From a virus, in the IMG/VR virus record IMGVR_UViG_3300025598_000200, positions 1 through 21,979 of that record: 21,979 nt of DNA. One strand, written 5' to 3'. Numbering within the stretch: the stretch's first letter is position 1; the number at the start of each line of letters is the position of its first letter. Positions 19,249 to 21,979 of the stretch are shown in pieces. The notes beneath the pieces were generated by a model that saw only the letters and a list, made by a program, of their open reading frames with translations, was not told the origin of the DNA and ran no database searches. Made by a program: the position numbers and the translations under genes.

Positions 19249-21979
19249 ATGTCGGGCGGCGGTGGTAAAGGGGGTGGCTCAACCAGTACAGTGTCTATCC
19301 CGCCAGAAGTATTGGCGCGGTATAATGCTGTCAACGCGAGAGCCGAACAGACGGCTACGCAGCCATTTCAGCAGTATAGCACTGACCCTAACGCCTTCGT
19401 CGCCCCTTTAACTGACACGCAACAATCCGGTATCGCCAACACAAATGCCATGGCTGGCGCAGCCCAACCTTGGTACCAAGCCGCCGGTCAAGCACTGGCA
19501 AGCGGTGTGCAGCAGGCTCAACCATACATTGCCGGTGCCACGCAGAATGTAGGTACAGCACAACAGCAAGGTACGGCCTATAATCAAGCAGCTGCAAATC
19601 TTTACGGTGGCGCTATGGGCGCTGCATCTCCTTACATGGCTGGCGCTACGAACGCTGTCGGGCAGGCATTAGGCGCTGGCGTACCTTTGACACAGCAAGC
19701 CTTGGCACAAGGCACTGGCCTTACTCAGCAAGGTCTTGGGCAGATTGGCGATGTTTATGGCCAAGCGCAAGGATACAATGCGGCTGCTACTGGTGCTTAT
19801 GGCGCAGGTGCCGCTGGCTCTGCTCCACTCGTTCAACAGGCTGGGCAACAGTACCAAGCGGGCCTCGGCATGGCTTTGCCGTTTACTTTGGCGGGCGCAC
19901 AAGATGTCAATGCGCAACAGATCGGTGGCCGTCAAATTAACCAGTTTATGAACCCATACATGAACACGGTTATCGGTGGCACATTGGCACCCCTGCAACA
20001 GCAGCAGGCCATGGATAGAGCTGCTCAAACGGGTCAAGCCATCCAAGCTGGCGCATTTGGCGGCGACCGGGCAGCAATAGCTCAAGCAGCACTGCGTGGT
20101 CAGCAAGATATTGCCACGGGTAATGTCGTTGGTAACTTGCTCAATCAAGGTTACGGGCAGGCATTGGGTGCCGCACAACAGCAGCAGGGCGTTAATCTGT
20201 CGGCTGCACAAGCGAATCGTGCCGCGCAGGCAGCAACGGGCCAGCAGCTCTACGGTCAATTCACTGGGACGGGGCAACAGCAGGCCGCACTGGCGAATCA
20301 GATCTACGGCATGGGCACTCAAGGTGCCAGCACTTTGGCAAACTTGGGCCAGCAAGGTTATCAGCAAGGCATGGGCAGCATTGGCCAGCAGTTGGCTGGT
20401 GCGCAGCAATTGTATGGTATGGGTAGTGGTGCCGGGCAGCAACTCTACGGTCAGTATTCTGGTGCCGGTCAACAGTTGGGCAATTTAGGCCAGCAATTGT
20501 ATGGCCAGCAGACGGGTGTGGCTCAAGGTTTGGGTGCCATCGGGCAGCAGCAATTTGGCCAAGGCATGACTGCGGCACAGCAGCAGGCAGCTCTTGCTAA
20601 CCAAGTCTACGGAATGGGCGCACAAACTGCTCAAAACCTCGGCGCATTGGGCACGGGCGCTCAGACGGCTGGCCTTACTGGTGCTCAAGCGCAGTTGGCG
20701 GCTGGTCAACAACAGCAGCAGACGCAGCAGGCTGGCCTCACTGCGCTCTACAATCAGTTCCTGCAGCAGCAATCCTATCCGTTCCAAGTCACGCAGTTCT
20801 TGGCAAACATTGCCGAAGGTACTGGCGCTCTCTCTGGTTCGACGACAACCACACAGCAGTCTGGTGGGTTCTTCTCGGACGAGCGCGTCAAGGAAGACAT
20901 TGAGCAAATCGGTGAGACCTATGACGGTCAAAAGATCATCAAGTTCCGCTATAAAGGCGAACATGGACCCAAGCAGATCGGTCTGTCGGCGCAGGACGTT
21001 GAAAAACATCACCCGCATGCAGTCGGTGACTATCACGGCATCAAGACAGTTGACTATGATGAGGCCACGAAGGATGCAGCCCACCGTGGCCATTTCTATC
21101 AAGGCGGCCTAGCGTCGATGGGTGGCGCAGCTATCAATGACAATGTGCGCGAAAACTTTGACATCGGTGGCTTGGCTGGGGCGGATCAGAGCGCATTGTT
21201 GCAGCAATTGATGGGCAGACAGGTAGTTAATCCATATGGTGCAGCTGGTGCGGCTCAAGGTGCAGCCGGGCTTGTGCCTACGCAGCGCAATATTATGACA
21301 AGTTCTATGCCAAATCGCAACTTGATGGTGGCACCTACACCGCAACGCCAGCAAAGTGGTTTGTCTCAAACAACGTCAGCCATCAAAGATTTGGGCGGCA
21401 TTGGTAGCCGTGGTGTCAAAGACACTAAAACTGGGCAATACACTGGCGGATCCGGTCTGCTTGGTGCGGCACAAGGCGTTAAAGATTGGTCTTCGGGCGA
21501 TACAACTAAATCAGCAAACGCGACACCTTCTACAACATCTGATAATACTGGCAAAAACTATGTTAGTGGTTCCGATGGACAACCCATGTCTGTGGATGAC
21601 ATGAGGAAATTTGAAGAAAATAGAGGGGGTCGAATTGGCTATGCTACTGATGGTAGCGTAGATGATGACAATATGCCTCCGCCTCAGCAAGAGGCTGATA
21701 TTGATAAGCCTAAAGATGTTGATTTGCTCAAACATCAAGGCAAAATGACCATTCCGGATGACAATCCGCAAGCGAAACTTGCCGTTGCCCAAGGTGGCGG
21801 CGGTGGAGGCGGCGGCGGTGGTGGCCTCGGCAGCTTACTTGGTGGTCTTGGCTCTTTAGGTATGGGCTTTGCTAAAGCGGCCCCATATCTGGGCTTTACC
21901 GCTGCAGCATTTGGTGGTGCCATTGATGGTCTTGCTGGTGCACGTGAACATCATGCTGGTAATACTGGCGATGGAAGCG
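19249..21979 (+). CDS. Large Gln/Ala/Gly-rich internal or ejection-type virion protein with internal S74-like module (3' end outside window)
   Basis: Open from ATG 19249 to the window end: 910 codons with no stop. An overlapping ATG at 19245 is in another frame and is not used. The N-terminus 'MSGGGGKGGGSTSTVSIPPE' is flexible. Residues about 60-530 are Gln, Ala, Gly and Tyr-rich with repeats such as 'GAGQQLYGQYSGAGQQLG', often 11 residues apart, likely long helices. Residues 543-620 hold an S74-like module: 'SDERVKEDI' gives Ser543/Lys548, with 'KQIGLSAQDVEKHHPHAV' after it. The following part is Gly-rich and acidic/polar, with an 11-glycine run (codons 849-859) before a hydrophobic Gly/Leu/Ala stretch 'LGSLLGGLGSLGMGFAKAA'. 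Length, composition and position fit a podoviral ejection protein, possibly with a lytic or membrane-inserting end beyond the window. No lysozyme motif is visible here. Confidence 0.72.
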   Translation, partial: MSGGGGKGGGSTSTVSIPPEVLARYNAVNARAEQTATQPFQQYSTDPNAFVAPLTDTQQSGIANTNAMAGAAQPWYQAAGQALASGVQQAQPYIAGATQNVGTAQQQGTAYNQAAANLYGGAMGAASPYMAGATNAVGQALGAGVPLTQQALAQGTGLTQQGLGQIGDVYGQAQGYNAAATGAYGAGAAGSAPLVQQAGQQYQAGLGMALPFTLAGAQDVNAQQIGGRQINQFMNPYMNTVIGGTLAPLQQQQAMDRAAQTGQAIQAGAFGGDRAAIAQAALRGQQDIATGNVVGNLLNQGYGQALGAAQQQQGVNLSAAQANRAAQAATGQQLYGQFTGTGQQQAALANQIYGMGTQGASTLANLGQQGYQQGMGSIGQQLAGAQQLYGMGSGAGQQLYGQYSGAGQQLGNLGQQLYGQQTGVAQGLGAIGQQQFGQGMTAAQQQAALANQVYGMGAQTAQNLGALGTGAQTAGLTGAQAQLAAGQQQQQTQQAGLTALYNQFLQQQSYPFQVTQFLANIAEGTGALSGSTTTTQQSGGFFSDERVKEDIEQIGETYDGQKIIKFRYKGEHGPKQIGLSAQDVEKHHPHAVGDYHGIKTVDYDEATKDAAHRGHFYQGGLASMGGAAINDNVRENFDIGGLAGADQSALLQQLMGRQVVNPYGAAGAAQGAAGLVPTQRNIMTSSMPNRNLMVAPTPQRQQSGLSQTTSAIKDLGGIGSRGVKDTKTGQYTGGSGLLGAAQGVKDWSSGDTTKSANATPSTTSDNTGKNYVSGSDGQPMSVDDMRKFEENRGGRIGYATDGSVDDDNMPPPQQEADIDKPKDVDLLKHQGKMTIPDDNPQAKLAVAQGGGGGGGGGGGLGSLLGGLGSLGMGFAKAAPYLGFTAAAFGGAIDGLAGAREHHAGNTGDGS
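20231..20700 (+). repeat. Gln/Gly/Tyr coding repeats in the internal virion protein
   Basis: This stretch encodes repeated 'QQLYG', 'IYGMG' and 'GAGQQ' elements. 'LYGMGSGAGQQ' is followed at once by 'LYGQYSGAGQQ', an 11-residue period. A longer repeat, 'QQAALANQIYGMG' versus 'QQAALANQVYGMG', recurs 303 bases apart (20281 and 20584). Codons differ between copies, so the repeat is conserved at the protein level. Confidence 0.75.
21793..21825 (+). repeat. Run of 11 glycine codons
   Basis: Eleven consecutive GGN codons (mixed GGT, GGC and one GGA) form a flexible polyglycine linker. It is followed by the hydrophobic Gly/Leu/Ala-rich segment of the last protein and preceded by 'KLAVAQ', so it separates two regions of that protein. 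Confidence 0.9.

Noticed and set aside
19669-20472. Long minus-strand open frame (267 codons) opposite the Gln/Ala-rich virion gene
   Set aside because: It is a by-product of the biased Gln/Ala/Gly codons on the plus strand; the product is Leu/Cys/Arg-rich low-complexity with no family pattern, and the plus-strand frame is open for 910 codons.
1-21979. tRNA genes, integrase, attachment sites or insertion sequences
   Set aside because: No cloverleaf-like segment, recombinase motif or terminal inverted repeat was noticed; the window is coding almost throughout.

Overview
This window is part of the late (virion and lysis) region of a tailed double-stranded DNA bacteriophage. All recognisable genes lie on the plus strand, packed end to end with 1-4 base overlaps or gaps of a few bases. 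It opens inside a major capsid protein and closes inside a very long internal or tail protein, so both end genes are partial. P22 gp10-like and adaptor-like tail proteins are present and no tape-measure, sheath or tail-tube gene is visible, which suggests a short-tailed (podovirus-type) phage. The holin family and the small conserved phage proteins resemble those of phages from aquatic Gram-negative bacteria; the host itself cannot be fixed from this sequence. I saw no host chromosomal genes, integrase, tRNA, CRISPR array, defence cassette or DNA-replication gene.

Layout. (1) 1-2021: C-terminal part of the major capsid protein, a putative head decoration protein, and an extremely histidine-rich basic protein, closed by a clear Rho-independent terminator (2048-2080). 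(2) 2092-4736: two tiny conserved basic phage proteins, a second putative decoration/structural protein related in motif to the first, an adaptor-like virion protein, and a four-cysteine (probably zinc-binding) virion protein. (3) 4742-10988: two tail-fibre genes, one of 1404 residues ending in a self-cleaving S74 intramolecular chaperone and one of 478 residues with tandem repeats. Each is followed at once by a small protein that may be its partner. (4) 10988-14138: a small cupin, a small conserved protein, then a lysis-type block: two small membrane proteins, a 3-TM-type holin, a calcineurin-like metallophosphoesterase and a GH108 endolysin. (5) 14147-21979: a second adaptor-like protein, a P22 gp10-like tail hub protein with inserted beta domains, a small conserved virion protein, a 414-residue virion protein with a duplicated C-terminal motif, a GNAT acetyltransferase, and a Gln/Ala/Gly-rich probable ejection protein with an unusual internal S74 module.

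How they work together: regions 1, 2 and 5 would build the capsid, neck and short tail; region 3 provides host-recognition fibres; region 4 releases the progeny. Three enzyme-like genes (cupin, metallophosphoesterase, GNAT) have no obvious structural role. Recurrent themes are the re-use of beta modules between tail proteins, two S74 modules in different proteins, and probable distant duplications (decoration pair, adaptor pair, post-fibre small-protein pair). There is no intergenic stretch longer than about 70 bases, and I could not identify a convincing promoter anywhere.
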